64,000 bases of DNA from Bin5 sp965221145 (GCA_965221145.1 OZ244877.1:2046001-2110000), one strand, 5' to 3'. Counted from the stretch's first letter, positions 26,467-35,370 are shown. Translations and numbers: made by a program. The notes: generated by a model not told the origin, from the letters alone.

Positions 26467-26970
26467 TCATTGTAACGCTATAAGCCAGTCGCGCATGGCC
26501 GCCTCGTCCGCCTGACCCCGCCACCGCTGCCAGCGAGCCAGCGCCAGTCCAAGAAATGGCAGCAGCGCCGGCAGCGTAAACGGCAGCGCGTCCTGGGCCG
26601 TGCTATCCGCTGTCGCCCGCAGCGCACCGGCCACCAGCAGCGACAACGCCAGCAGCGTACTCATCACGATCCACGTGGCGATATACAAGCGCCCGACCGG
26701 ATGCAACTGAAAATGACCCGCCAGGCGGCAATCCTCGCCGTCATCCTGAAGCAGCCCATAAAATACCTGCGCAAACGCTCCCCTCTGCCGCGCCATGCCC
26801 GGATGGCGCTCAATCTTCACGCCCCGCCCCGCAACCCGGCCAGCGACCTCGCCGCTCGACGCCAGCGCCGCCCCGATTCGCCGCGCTTCCGTGTCCGCAT
26901 CCCCGTTCAGCGCAATAGTGATCCGCCGCCTACTCGACGTCCACAAGAAGGAGAAAATAGATCCTCGCAC
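26467..26970 (-). CDS. Hypothetical membrane protein
   Basis: A 167-residue protein not recognised beyond its architecture. A basic N-terminal region (SSRRRITIALNGDAD) is followed by a beta-rich soluble part (FYGLLQDDGEDCRLAGHFQLHP). Two hydrophobic segments (YIATWIVMSTLLALSLLVAG and TLPALLPFLGLALA) follow, then a short cytoplasmic tail. This layout of a soluble domain followed by a two-helix hairpin occurs in many uncharacterised bacterial proteins of this length. The GTG start at 26970 is uncertain. The 26971-27090 gap upstream contains nothing recognisable. Confidence 0.5.
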   Translation of the reverse strand: MRGSIFSFLWTSSRRRITIALNGDADTEARRIGAALASSGEVAGRVAGRGVKIERHPGMARQRGAFAQVFYGLLQDDGEDCRLAGHFQLHPVGRLYIATWIVMSTLLALSLLVAGALRATADSTAQDALPFTLPALLPFLGLALARWQRWRGQADEAAMRDWLIALQ

Positions 26971-27090
26971 TGTTATTTGCCAGACTGAACGTACGCACGC
27001 AGTCCAATCAATGTTTTCTGTTGCTGCCCCTGAATTTTCACAATCTCTTACAAATGGAGCGCGGGCCTTCCCCCAAGATACGAAAGCAAT

Positions 27091-28221
27091 TCATACGACA
27101 TCCTCAACGAAAAACAAGTTGTGGGGCCGTCGCAACTCGTACCCCTTTCCTTCCGGGTAAATATCGCCACTTACGCTGACTAGCCTTCGTTCCTGGAAGG
27201 CCTTGATAACCATATCGTAGACAGACTGCTCGAAAGTGACTTTGAGGTGGACAAAACGTCCTTCAAGCGAAGTCAGAATCACCGCCTTTCCATTGAAGTC
27301 ATCGGGCTGTCTTTCTAGTCGGACTACCTGCGCCATAATTCTCTCGTCCAAGGATGGATCGTGGTAGCGGAGAAACTCTGCTGCTTCTGTTAAGATGTCA
27401 GCCGAGTTCTCGGTAAACTGAAAGTGGCTGTCAGGTATACTGGAGGGCCGCAAGTCTGCCCAAAACAATCCAATCGCTATTCCTCGTCCGTTACTCGCCA
27501 ACTCCGCTACCGCATCGCATAGATTAGCGCTTACTCCGTTCCCTACTCCCTGACGAAAAGGTTCCAGCGTATTCTCGGCAACCGCTTTGGCTATTGCATT
27601 TGTCGTGTGGCCTAGCGCCAAAGCCAACTGTGATGTCGCACGTCGAGGGAAAGGGGCAGCAAATGCGTCTCCGAAATCTATCTGCTTTCCAATGCCGGCC
27701 GGAACTGGCGAATGCAGTGTCAAGGCGTAGCCCTCATGGTATCCCGGGAGAGGCTGCACTTCGTTAAGGTAGTCTGCCACATTGGCGCTGACTCTGCCGC
27801 GGTATGTCGCCTTGGGTTTCTCTACAGCGCGTGCAGCCGACGCCAACATGTTGTAAGCGTCGCTGAGCAATTCTGCGCTCTTGCCCAGCGAGAGCGCCTC
27901 CCTTGCCGTTCCGTTGAGAGAGCGCAAGCTTATGACATCCGCCCCAGTCCCTGCCAGGTCATGGAATACGTCAAGCTGAGAACGTTCCTCCACAGTGGCA
28001 ATTGTCTCAACCGCCTCGGCCATGCTTTCGGCGTAGTCGGCAATCGTGTCCCGAAGCGGGCAGAGATATTCCCACCTTCGCCCGCCATATTCCGTGCTGT
28101 AGATAGTGGCTCGATTCCCCCACTCTCCTTCGTCAACCCATCCCCGAGACTTCAGATACGAACGCAGGCTCAAGAGTGACAGTGACGATAGCGATTTCCG
28201 GTCTCGAATCTGCACTTTCAC
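27091..28221 (-). CDS. Unknown protein coupled to a DUF4365 gene
   Basis: A 376-residue protein I do not recognise. It starts at a GTG that overlaps the stop of the upstream DUF4365 gene by four bases (GTGA). The sequence is soluble, with a helical middle section (SLGKSAELLSDAYNMLASAA, AVAENTLEPFRQGVGNGVSA) and a beta-rich C-terminus (AVILTSLEGRFVHLKVTFEQ ... VSVSGDIYPEGKGYELRRPH) that looks like a small OB- or SH3-like fold ending in a hydrophobic LFFVEDVV. No enzyme motif is apparent. The tight coupling to a nuclease-like partner makes a defence or DNA-processing role possible. Confidence 0.6.
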   Translation of the reverse strand: MKVQIRDRKSLSSLSLLSLRSYLKSRGWVDEGEWGNRATIYSTEYGGRRWEYLCPLRDTIADYAESMAEAVETIATVEERSQLDVFHDLAGTGADVISLRSLNGTAREALSLGKSAELLSDAYNMLASAARAVEKPKATYRGRVSANVADYLNEVQPLPGYHEGYALTLHSPVPAGIGKQIDFGDAFAAPFPRRATSQLALALGHTTNAIAKAVAENTLEPFRQGVGNGVSANLCDAVAELASNGRGIAIGLFWADLRPSSIPDSHFQFTENSADILTEAAEFLRYHDPSLDERIMAQVVRLERQPDDFNGKAVILTSLEGRFVHLKVTFEQSVYDMVIKAFQERRLVSVSGDIYPEGKGYELRRPHNLFFVEDVV

Positions 28222-28709
28222 AGTGAATCCCCCCTTTCAGCCTTCTCCATCAGGTCAGAAAGTTGCTCGCTACTGAACATGTTGGCAACAGGAATGTGAA
28301 TCGTGACGTTGTGAGTATTCCGTCTTATTGGTTGCCCTGCGAGGGAAATCCAATAGGCGCAATGGCGTAAGCAAAGCTCAGCTTCCGTTTGGTTCAGCCA
28401 CTGCGAATTGTCCTGATGCAAAAGAACCACAATAAGGATACGCGGTGTTCGCGTGTCTGCCCTCAAATCATCGTAGTTCTTGATCGACAATGGGTAGGAC
28501 AGTTGGCTCTCTCGCAAAACATCTCGGGAAGTAGCCTTGGCTTGGAAGTCGATCCGTGGGCGGCTTCCAAAGTCTCCCAACAAAATTCCGTCCACGCTGT
28601 CGTCGTCCACTATTGGCTCTACAATCTGATATCCTGCCTGTGATGCAACCGCATCAATATATGCGAGAGAGAATCGCTCCTTCATCCGGTTCAAATCCAT
28701 TTCAACCAT
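28218..28709 (-). CDS. DUF4365 (PD-(D/E)xK-like) protein
   Basis: A 163-residue protein with the DUF4365 pattern. It has an N-terminal helix (KERFSLAYIDAVASQAGYQI), an Asp-containing strand (DDDSVDGIL), and IDFQAKATSR, where the restriction-like (D/E/Q)xK core would sit. LSYPLSIKNYDDLR and PRILIVVLLHQD then complete the fold. The family is predicted to be nuclease-related and often lies in defence or mobile regions. Here it heads a two-gene unit just past the end of the lysine operon; the 28710-28932 gap between them holds nothing recognisable. Confidence 0.7.
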   Translation of the reverse strand: MVEMDLNRMKERFSLAYIDAVASQAGYQIVEPIVDDDSVDGILLGDFGSRPRIDFQAKATSRDVLRESQLSYPLSIKNYDDLRADTRTPRILIVVLLHQDNSQWLNQTEAELCLRHCAYWISLAGQPIRRNTHNVTIHIPVANMFSSEQLSDLMEKAERGDSL

Positions 28710-28932
28710 CCCTTGCTGCTTCTAACTGATACCGTTACCTACTCCTTTACTCCCAAGTTGCAAACAATTTCGGCATGTGCCTATTTCACGCTCTCTACCA
28801 CGAATGGGCGAAGAAGCGAAACACTCGAGCTGTCATGCCATCGGAATAATAGCACGAATGTTCCGAGTTCCCCAATGACTTCAGGGCACTACACCGCCAT
28901 CCTGTATCCGAGGGCTACGCGCCCAAAGAAGT

Positions 28933-30039
28933 TCAAATCGGATGCAGCCCAGCAAATCCCAAACCCGTCGTCTCTTCCCAGCCGCACATCAGATTCAGGC
29001 TCTGCAATGCGCTGCCGGCCGCGCCCTTGACCAGATTGTCGATCGCGCACAGCGCCACCACCCGCCCCGTCCGCCCGTCCAACTCGAAGCCGACATCTGC
29101 ATAGTTGCTGCCGCTCAGGATCTTCGGCTCCGGGTAGCGGTAAATGCCGGTCTTCTCCTTGACGATGCGCACAAATGGCTCGCCCCGATACGTCCGCCGA
29201 TACGCCCGCCACAGATCGCGTTCGCTGACGCCCGGCTTGACGAAGACGTGCGCCGTCGCCAGCACGCCGCGCACGTTGTCCACTGCGGTCGCGCTCAAGT
29301 GCGCGCCCACGCCGCTGTAGTTATCCGCATCTGCCAGCGCCAGCGCCTGCAATAGTTCAGCCGTGTGCCGGTGACCGGTCGGCGCGAAGCTGCGCATCGC
29401 CCGCGCCCGCTCCGGATGGTGTGTGGCGTCCCCGGAGCGGTTGCCCCCCTCGCTGCTGCCAACCTTCACCTCGCAGATGACATCCCGCTGCGGATCAGCC
29501 AACCCGCCCGCGAACAGCGGCCACACCGCCAGCACCGTAGCCGTCGCATTGCAGCCAACACCGCTGACATAGCGCGCGCCGCAAATCTGCTGCCGATACA
29601 GTTCCGGCAGGCCGTAGACGAACTGATCCAGCCAGGACGGCGCGGCGTGTTCCTTGCCGTACCAGTCCACATACGCCTGCGGATCGCGCAAGCGGAAATC
29701 GGCGCTGAGATCGATGACGCGATCGGCCAGCGCAGCAAACTCCACGATGCGGCCCATCGCGCCGCCGTGAGGCAGGCCGAGCACCAGCACGTCGCACGGC
29801 TCCAGTTCCGCCGCGCTGACAAACTTCAGCTTCGTTCGCCCCCGCAGATTCGGATGCGTGAAATGGACGAATGACCCGGAATTGCGCTCGCTCGTCACCT
29901 GCGCCACGTCAACGTGCGGATGATCCAGCAGTAGTCGCAGCAACTCCCCGCCGGCATAGCCGCTGGCGCCGAGGATGGAAACAGAAATCGTGGCGGTGGA
30001 AAGAGACTGCCGCAAGTCAGTTAGCTCACTTTCCATCAC
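28933..30039 (-). CDS. lysY: LysW-aminoadipyl-phosphate reductase LysY (ArgC-like)
   Basis: Reduces LysW-bound alpha-aminoadipyl phosphate to the semialdehyde, the third LysW-dependent step; the homologue ArgC does the same to acetylglutamyl phosphate. It is 368 residues long. The nucleotide fold is SILGASGYAGGELLRLLLDHP, the catalytic cysteine lies in YVSGVGCNATATVLAVWPL, and the conserved His lies in GHRHTAELLQ. ATGA overlaps the lysX stop. Position in the lysWX operon favours LysY, but the enzyme may also serve arginine synthesis, as in organisms with bifunctional Lys/Arg enzymes. A 20-residue N-terminal extension precedes the fold. Confidence 0.88.
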   Translation of the reverse strand: MMESELTDLRQSLSTATISVSILGASGYAGGELLRLLLDHPHVDVAQVTSERNSGSFVHFTHPNLRGRTKLKFVSAAELEPCDVLVLGLPHGGAMGRIVEFAALADRVIDLSADFRLRDPQAYVDWYGKEHAAPSWLDQFVYGLPELYRQQICGARYVSGVGCNATATVLAVWPLFAGGLADPQRDVICEVKVGSSEGGNRSGDATHHPERARAMRSFAPTGHRHTAELLQALALADADNYSGVGAHLSATAVDNVRGVLATAHVFVKPGVSERDLWRAYRRTYRGEPFVRIVKEKTGIYRYPEPKILSGSNYADVGFELDGRTGRVVALCAIDNLVKGAAGSALQSLNLMCGWEETTGLGFAGLHPI

Positions 30040-30917
30040 CTGTTTGCGGCCTGCCAGCCGTCGCGCCCCACCCTCAACGCAAAGTCGGCGATGCGGCCAG
30101 GAATATCAACGCCGGTTGGCTCAACGCTGTTGCGAAACTCCATCGTGTAGTTGACCTCGTTCACCAGCAGCCCCCGCTCCGGGTCCTCCAGCACGTCGAT
30201 GGCGACGCATCCTCCGCCGACCGCTTTGGCGGCGCGCACGCACAGGTCGTTCAACTCAGGCGTCACCTGGCACACCGACGCCTGCCCGCCGCGCGCCGTG
30301 TTCGTGATCCAGTGGGGCGAATCTCGGTAGATGGCGCAGATCGTCTCGTTGCCAACAGTAAACGCGCGGATGTCGCGCTCCGGCTTCGCGATATACTCCT
30401 GAATGTAGAAGATGCTGTGATGGTACGTGCCCAGTACCTCCTTGTGCTCCAGGATCGTTTCCGCTGCCTCGCGGTCGTTAATCTTGCTCAGCAGCCTGCC
30501 CCACGAACCGATTGACGGCTTCATCACCACAGGATAGCCTAGTTCCTCGATCGCCTCCAACGCGCTCTCGGCGGTGAAGGCGACCATCGTGCGCGGCGAG
30601 GGGATGCCGGCCGCGGTCAACGCACTGGTCGTCTGCAACTTGTCGCCGCAAACGTCCGCCACCTGCACCGAGTTGACAGTCGGGATCTCGCGATCGCTGA
30701 GCATGCGCAGGCTGACCAGCGCCCGCCCGTGATGGATACAACGCTCGACGATGACATCGTAATCGTTGAAGCGCGTGTTTGATCCTTCCCCGCCGGAGAT
30801 GTCAAAGATCAGCTTGCGATCGTCCAGCAGGTCAAACTCTGCGCCCCGCTGCGCGAACGCCTCGAACAGAAGTTTTTCCTCCGCACGCACGCGGCTGTAA
30901 AGGATGCCTACTCGCAT
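30036..30917 (-). CDS. lysX: Alpha-aminoadipate-LysW ligase LysX
   Basis: ATP-grasp ligase that attaches the amino group of alpha-aminoadipate to the C-terminal Glu of the carrier LysW. The start ATG at 30917 (MRVGILYSRVRAEEK) lies 5 bases after lysW, with GGGGAG inside the end of lysW; the upstream open frame is spurious. It is 293 residues long. The ATP-grasp features are PVVMKPSIGSWGRLLSK, ERDIRAFTVGN, TNTARGGQASVC and metal-binding LLVNEVNYTMEFRNS. Coupling to lysW and lysY on both sides is diagnostic of the AAA lysine pathway. Confidence 0.93.
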   Translation of the reverse strand: MRVGILYSRVRAEEKLLFEAFAQRGAEFDLLDDRKLIFDISGGEGSNTRFNDYDVIVERCIHHGRALVSLRMLSDREIPTVNSVQVADVCGDKLQTTSALTAAGIPSPRTMVAFTAESALEAIEELGYPVVMKPSIGSWGRLLSKINDREAAETILEHKEVLGTYHHSIFYIQEYIAKPERDIRAFTVGNETICAIYRDSPHWITNTARGGQASVCQVTPELNDLCVRAAKAVGGGCVAIDVLEDPERGLLVNEVNYTMEFRNSVEPTGVDIPGRIADFALRVGRDGWQAANR

Positions 30918-30922
30918 CGGTA

Positions 30923-31108
30923 CTATTCTCCCCAGTCTTCGTCCTCTTCCGGCGCCATTTCCAGCGCTACCGGGTCTAACCCGACGACTTCCAGGTCCGC
31001 GCCGCAATCGCCGCACTGAACGATTTCATTCTGCATCACGTCGTTGAGTTCGACCTCGCCAAAGCATTCGGGACACTCGGCCACGGTCGTAACGGTCTGA
31101 ACTGCCAT
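30923..31108 (-). CDS. lysW: Amino-group carrier protein LysW
   Basis: A 61-residue acidic carrier whose C-terminal glutamate is ligated to alpha-aminoadipate, protecting the amino group while lysine is built. The start ATG at 31108 has AGGAG 8 bases upstream. A zinc-ribbon-like quartet, Cys12, Cys15, Cys32 and Cys35, shapes the globular part, and the protein ends in EDEDWGE, the hallmark tail. The longer frame upstream has no similarity. The 31109-31241 gap before lysU contains no gene. Confidence 0.95.
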   Translation of the reverse strand: MAVQTVTTVAECPECFGEVELNDVMQNEIVQCGDCGADLEVVGLDPVALEMAPEEDEDWGE

Positions 31109-31241
31109 CGAACTTCTCCTGTGTGATGAAATCCAAACAATCGGGTTGGAGTCTTTGTCTTCAATTTCTAATTCGGCCCGCGCAGGGACGCTCTTGTCGA
31201 CATACACAATCCGCATTCGGCAAAACGAACTCTCGCCAGAG

Positions 31242-31742
31242 CTACATCTTTTCACTGTTCAGCCGCCGCTTGACCTGCTCCACCAATCCGCCCGCCGCCA
31301 GAATCTCCTGCACTGTCGCGCTCAGCGCCGGGAAGACAAAGCGACCGCCATCGCACTTGATCACCCGCTGCTCCACGTCAACCGTAACGATCTCCTGGCC
31401 GCGGATCGCTCGCGCTGCATCCGGGCAGACAATGGCCAACAGGCCGTTATTGATGGCGTTGCGGTAGAAGATGCGCGCGAAACTCACGGCGATCACCGCG
31501 CCGACGCCGCTGTAGACCAGACAGGTCGCCGCCTGCTCGCGGCTCGAACCGCAGCCAAAATTGCGCCCGCCAACGATCAGATCGCCAAGCCGCACATTCG
31601 GCGCAAAGTTCGGGTCCAGGTCTTCCAGCGCATGGCTGGCGATCTCCTCCCTCCCCTTGGCCGTATAGGTGTACTTGCCTGGAAAGAGCACATCGGTGTT
31701 GACGTTGTCGCCATACTTCCAGGCCCTGCCTTGAATCTCCAC
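31242..31742 (-). CDS. lysU: Homoaconitase small subunit LysU
   Basis: Small subunit of homoaconitase, which with LysT converts homocitrate to homoisocitrate. It is 166 residues long from a GTG at 31742 preceded by GGAGG. The archaeal-type short form begins EIQGRAWKYGDNVNTDVLFP and has the swivel-loop motif GGRNFGCGSSREQA. An open frame extends upstream to 32162 across lysT in another phase but has no similarity there. It could in principle be a LeuD paralogue; the operon makes LysU the better call. Confidence 0.9.
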   Translation of the reverse strand: MEIQGRAWKYGDNVNTDVLFPGKYTYTAKGREEIASHALEDLDPNFAPNVRLGDLIVGGRNFGCGSSREQAATCLVYSGVGAVIAVSFARIFYRNAINNGLLAIVCPDAARAIRGQEIVTVDVEQRVIKCDGGRFVFPALSATVQEILAAGGLVEQVKRRLNSEKM

Positions 31743-31795
31743 TGTTCCTCCACGAATTGAAGAGCGAAAACTTCGCGCCCCCCGTCTGTCCCGTC

Positions 31796-33163
31796 TCAGA
31801 CTAAGCTCCTCGGATCGGCGATCCTGCCCGCCACCGCCGAAGCCGCCACCACCGCCGGATTCGCCAGGTAGATCTCCGCTTCCTTCGTGCCCATCCGCCC
31901 GCGGAAATTGCGGTTTGCGCTGGAAATCGTGACTTCGCCCGTCGCCGGCACGCCCATATGGTTGCCCATGCACGGGCCGCAGCCCGGCGTGCCAATCGCC
32001 GCGCCCGCTGCAACCAACGTCTCGATGTATCCGCGCCGCAGCGCCTCTTGCAGAATCATGCTTGAGGCCGGGATGACCAGCAAACGCGTGCCGCTGGCTA
32101 CCTGACGGCCGCGCACAACCTCTGCGGCCGCGGCGATGTCCTCCAGCCGCCCGTTCGTGCATGTGCCGATGAACGCCTGCTGCACACGCACGCCCGCCAC
32201 CGCGGACAGAGGCACGACGTTGTCCACCGTATGCGGACAGGCCACAGTCGGCTCCAGTTCGTCGGCCCGATACCGGTAGGTGGCGCTGTACGCGGCGTCT
32301 TCGTCAGGGAACAACTGGGACTGCGCTAAATCGGTGGATTGGCCGTCGTTCCCGCGCTCTCCCTTTTCTCGGGCTGCTCTCGCTCGCAACGCCGTCTCCA
32401 GATAGGTTAGCGTTTTCCTATCCGGCGCCATGTAGGCCGACTTCGCGCCAAACTCGGCCATCATGTTGACCAACGCCATGCGCGCGTCGATGCTCAGCGC
32501 GCCGATGCCGCTGCCGCTGAACTCGACCGACGCATACAGCCCGCCGTCCGCGCCCCAATCGCCGATGATTCGCAAAGCAAAATCCTTGGCCGTGACGCCG
32601 GCAGGCAGTTCGCCCTCCAGGATGATGCGGATCGATTCCGGCACGCGCAACCAAAGCTCGCCCGTCGCCCACAAAGTCGCCACTTCGCTGCGCCCGATGC
32701 CCGCGCCAAACGCGCCCATCCAGCCAAAGTGGGGCGTATGACTGTCCGCGCCCAGGATCATCTGTCCGGGCAGCACCAACGCCTCTTCGCTAAGAACCTG
32801 ATGACAGATCCCCCGCCCTACTTCAAAAAAGTGGCGGATGCCCTGCTCCTGCACGAACGTGCGAATCTCCGCGTGATTCTGCGCATGGCGGGTCGTCGGC
32901 GCCGGAACCGCGTGATCCAGCGTGATCGCCAGCTTGTCCGCAATCGCGACCCGCTCCTGCCCGAATTGTAGCCAGATCTCGCGGATGGCCGCCGTGTTAT
33001 CATGGCTCAGCACCACGTCGGGGCGCACGTCCACCACCTCCCCGACTTCGACCGTCTCCAAACCGGCTGCCCGCGCCAGCGCCTTCTGCGCAAAGGTCTT
33101 CGCTGGAGGGCGGGAACCGCCCGTTTGCCGCTCTACCTGTTGGGAAATAGATGTTGAGTTCAT
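31796..33163 (-). CDS. lysT: Homoaconitase large subunit LysT
   Basis: A 455-residue aconitase-superfamily catalytic subunit. The Fe-S ligands lie in FIGTCTNGRLEDIAAAAEV and in TPGCGPCMGNHMG; GADSHTPHFGWMGAFGAGIG is the substrate region. This is the short archaeal/Thermus-type enzyme rather than bacterial LeuC, which is encoded separately at 5172-6575. The gene lies 11 bases downstream of homocitrate synthase and 53 bases before lysU. It has an insertion of about 25 residues (RARAAREKGERGNDGQSTDL) between domains. Confidence 0.92.
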   Translation of the reverse strand: MNSTSISQQVERQTGGSRPPAKTFAQKALARAAGLETVEVGEVVDVRPDVVLSHDNTAAIREIWLQFGQERVAIADKLAITLDHAVPAPTTRHAQNHAEIRTFVQEQGIRHFFEVGRGICHQVLSEEALVLPGQMILGADSHTPHFGWMGAFGAGIGRSEVATLWATGELWLRVPESIRIILEGELPAGVTAKDFALRIIGDWGADGGLYASVEFSGSGIGALSIDARMALVNMMAEFGAKSAYMAPDRKTLTYLETALRARAAREKGERGNDGQSTDLAQSQLFPDEDAAYSATYRYRADELEPTVACPHTVDNVVPLSAVAGVRVQQAFIGTCTNGRLEDIAAAAEVVRGRQVASGTRLLVIPASSMILQEALRRGYIETLVAAGAAIGTPGCGPCMGNHMGVPATGEVTISSANRNFRGRMGTKEAEIYLANPAVVAASAVAGRIADPRSLV

Positions 33164-33174
33164 CGTCCGGCTCC

Positions 33175-34332
33175 CTACGCGGGCGGCGTCGCCACCGTCA
33201 GCGCGCGGCTGTGATACTCTCGCAGAAGCACGTCCACGTCGTCCAAACTGAGTTTGCGCTGGTCTGCGGCTGTCTTGATGTGCGCCGTCACCTCTTTCAC
33301 CTGCGGGTCGGTCAGGTCCAGTTGCAGCTGCTCCGCCCGCTGCTTGACCGCATTCCAGCCTGTGAGCCGGTGGGCGATGTGCAGATAGCGGGTCAGCCCG
33401 AAATCCGCCGGATCCAGGATCTCGTATGTGTCGGGGTTGTTGAGAATCGCCTTGGCGTGAATACCCGCCTTGTGCGTAAAGGCAGTGTAGCCGGTGATGT
33501 AGTTGTTGAAGGGGACATCCACGCCCACAACCTCGGCCACGAAGTTTTCCACCTCGCGCAGCATCGGCAGATTATACTTGCCTCGTATCTGCTCGGGATC
33601 GTTCGCGTACATGCGCGCCACCAGGCCGCCCAGCGGCGTGATGCCGTTGCGCTCGCCAATGCCGAGCACCGACGTGTCCACGTGCGTAGCGCCGGCCGCC
33701 AGCGCACAGTAGGAGTTGGCGATAGCGCAGCCTGTGTCGTTGTGGCCGTGGAACTCAATATCGCAGGAGACGACCCCGCGCAACGTTCGCACCAGGTCAT
33801 GCACCTGCAAAGGTGTGGCGATCCCGACCGTGTCGGCAATTCCCACCCGGTTTACGCCAATCTTGTCCACTTCGCGGTAGACGGTCAACAGATCAACCAG
33901 GTCGCTGCGGAAAGAATCCTCGCTGCTGAAGCGTACCTCCAGCCCCTGGCTCTTGATGAATTCGACCACCTGCACCGCGCTGTCGATGATCTGGCGGATC
34001 GACTTGCCGTGCGAGAACTCGCGCAGATAGCTGCTGGTGCCGAAGAGCACATCAATGCCGTCAACGCCGGTGTCAACGGCCAGACGGGCGTCGTCCAGAT
34101 GACATCGGATGTGAGTAAGCAGTTTTGTACGCAGCCCCAGGCCGGCGACGCAAGCGCAGTCCGCGCGGCTCTGCGGACTGGCCGCCGGTGAGGTCAACTC
34201 CAGGTACTCGACGCCGAAAGCATCCAGCCGGCGCGCAATCTCGACCTTCTGCCCGCTGTCGAAGAATGCGTTGGCGAACTGCTCCCCTTCCCGCAAAGTT
34301 GATTCAATTATGGCAAAGTTTTCAAGACTCAT
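33175..34332 (-). CDS. hcs: Homocitrate synthase
   Basis: Condenses acetyl-CoA and 2-oxoglutarate to homocitrate, the first step of the alpha-aminoadipate route to lysine. It is 385 residues long. The barrel starts with IIESTLREGEQFANAFF; the metal site includes CDIEFHGHNDTGCAIANSY, followed by GIGERNGITPLGGL and a short C-terminal region without the LeuA allosteric domain. This matches Lys20/NifV-type synthases; no nif genes are nearby, and the lysTUWX context fixes the lysine role. Transcription is controlled by the attenuator immediately upstream. Confidence 0.94.
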   Translation of the reverse strand: MSLENFAIIESTLREGEQFANAFFDSGQKVEIARRLDAFGVEYLELTSPAASPQSRADCACVAGLGLRTKLLTHIRCHLDDARLAVDTGVDGIDVLFGTSSYLREFSHGKSIRQIIDSAVQVVEFIKSQGLEVRFSSEDSFRSDLVDLLTVYREVDKIGVNRVGIADTVGIATPLQVHDLVRTLRGVVSCDIEFHGHNDTGCAIANSYCALAAGATHVDTSVLGIGERNGITPLGGLVARMYANDPEQIRGKYNLPMLREVENFVAEVVGVDVPFNNYITGYTAFTHKAGIHAKAILNNPDTYEILDPADFGLTRYLHIAHRLTGWNAVKQRAEQLQLDLTDPQVKEVTAHIKTAADQRKLSLDDVDVLLREYHSRALTVATPPA

Positions 34333-34362
34333 ACTCGCGCCCCCGGCGATCTGTTAGGCAAC

Positions 34363-34507
34363 AAAAAAGACCGGTCCATCCTGTCTGGAATGGCCGGTCG
34401 CTACCGTTGCAACTACTGAGCAGGCGCAAACAACAGACAGGTCAGTCTGTAATCCGCTTCTTGCCCTTTATGCAGTGACTTGGTCGTAGATTTTCAAGGC
34501 TTCTCAT
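34363..34507 (-). promoter_or_regulatory. Lysine leader peptide and attenuator for hcs
   Basis: On the minus strand an ATG at 34507 begins a 21-codon frame, MRSLENLRPS then HCIKGKKRITD, ending at 34442. Three of its last ten codons are Lys (34468-34457). ACAGAC (34450-34445) can pair with GTCTGT (34438-34433). CCTGTCTG (34441-34434) can instead pair with CAGACAGG (34387-34380), which is the loop of a terminator: GACCGGCCAT (34399-34390) with ATGGACCGGTC (34379-34369, one bulge), followed by six Ts at 34368-34363. The terminator ends 30 bases before hcs. A ribosome stalled at the Lys codons would free the antiterminator pairing. Confidence 0.78.
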
Positions 34508-34586
34508 AGGTGCTGCATCCCTAACCCGCCAAAACGAAACATCCCCAAACGGAATTTCCGCCTTCGCCATTCGCTCTGGTAAGTCG

Positions 34587-34615
34587 ATTATCCACACGAA
34601 GAAGAGTCCTGTCAA
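34587..34615 (-). promoter_or_regulatory. Strong promoter of the lysine operon
   Basis: TTGACA (34615-34610), an exact 17-base spacer and GATAAT (34592-34587) on the minus strand. Initiation near 34580 is about 73 bases ahead of the leader peptide. No gene is supported between 34616 and 35342; several short open frames there lack ribosome sites and similarity. Confidence 0.75.
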
Positions 34616-35342
34616 ATTCGTCGACCTGTCTCGCTTATCTGTCTGACATCTTTTCGAGATGGGCAGAACGTTTTGAAAGTCGTGGAGCCAATCTGTGGCA
34701 CGGCCTATTGACTGGAGACTGATGTGGCCCTGTTCTAGCGCAGGGCGTCGTCGTCTTTGCAAAGGCTTCTCGCGTTCTACCAAATGTCCCGTCGAACTGA
34801 GCCAGGCCTTTTTCCGCAATATCTGGCATCTACCCCGCTTGGGAAACGCGACGCCTTACCTCTCCTACATGTGAGAAGCTTTCCCAAATTGGACACGTCT
34901 CGAACCGAAATCGGTACAATAGAGCAAGACCCGGAATAGTCAAAGACCTTACACTGTTACTTAGTTGAAATCGGTCGAATTCCTGCAATCAGCAACTCTT
35001 ATTCTATGAGCCAGAAACCTTCCTTGACCTCTGTACTGAGTCCCCGAAGATCGATCCCTACTCCGAATCTCGGTTCATCGTCACTTTCCCTGCCGGTCAC
35101 TCGGCGGTTGCGCTCGTTTACGGACATCGCACGAACTGTCGGCTATAACCCTACGTCCATTCTACGTCAACAAATCGTTTACTTTGACGCGGCCGCAAAA
35201 ACACGGGCCTGACTGGCTGCAGATAGGGATTGGTCAACCGGTCTGTAGCGGTCAATTTACTCTGGTAGCCATACGATTTCAGGAGCCAGTTACCAGGTGC
35301 GTTTTTCGAATTCTCAGGCGTTGTCTAAAGAGGCTGCATCGC

Positions 35343-35370
35343 TTGACACAGTATCATTGCGTCCTATACA
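35343..35370 (+). promoter_or_regulatory. Promoter for the giant surface protein gene
   Basis: TTGACA (35343-35348), a 16-base spacer and TATACA (35365-35370). Transcription would begin near 35377, 80 bases before the start codon, which has AAGGAG 9 bases upstream. Confidence 0.6.

Noticed and set aside
31743..32162. Upstream extension of the lysU frame
   Set aside because: It overlaps lysT in another phase and has no similarity; the GTG at 31742 with GGAGG fits the family start exactly.
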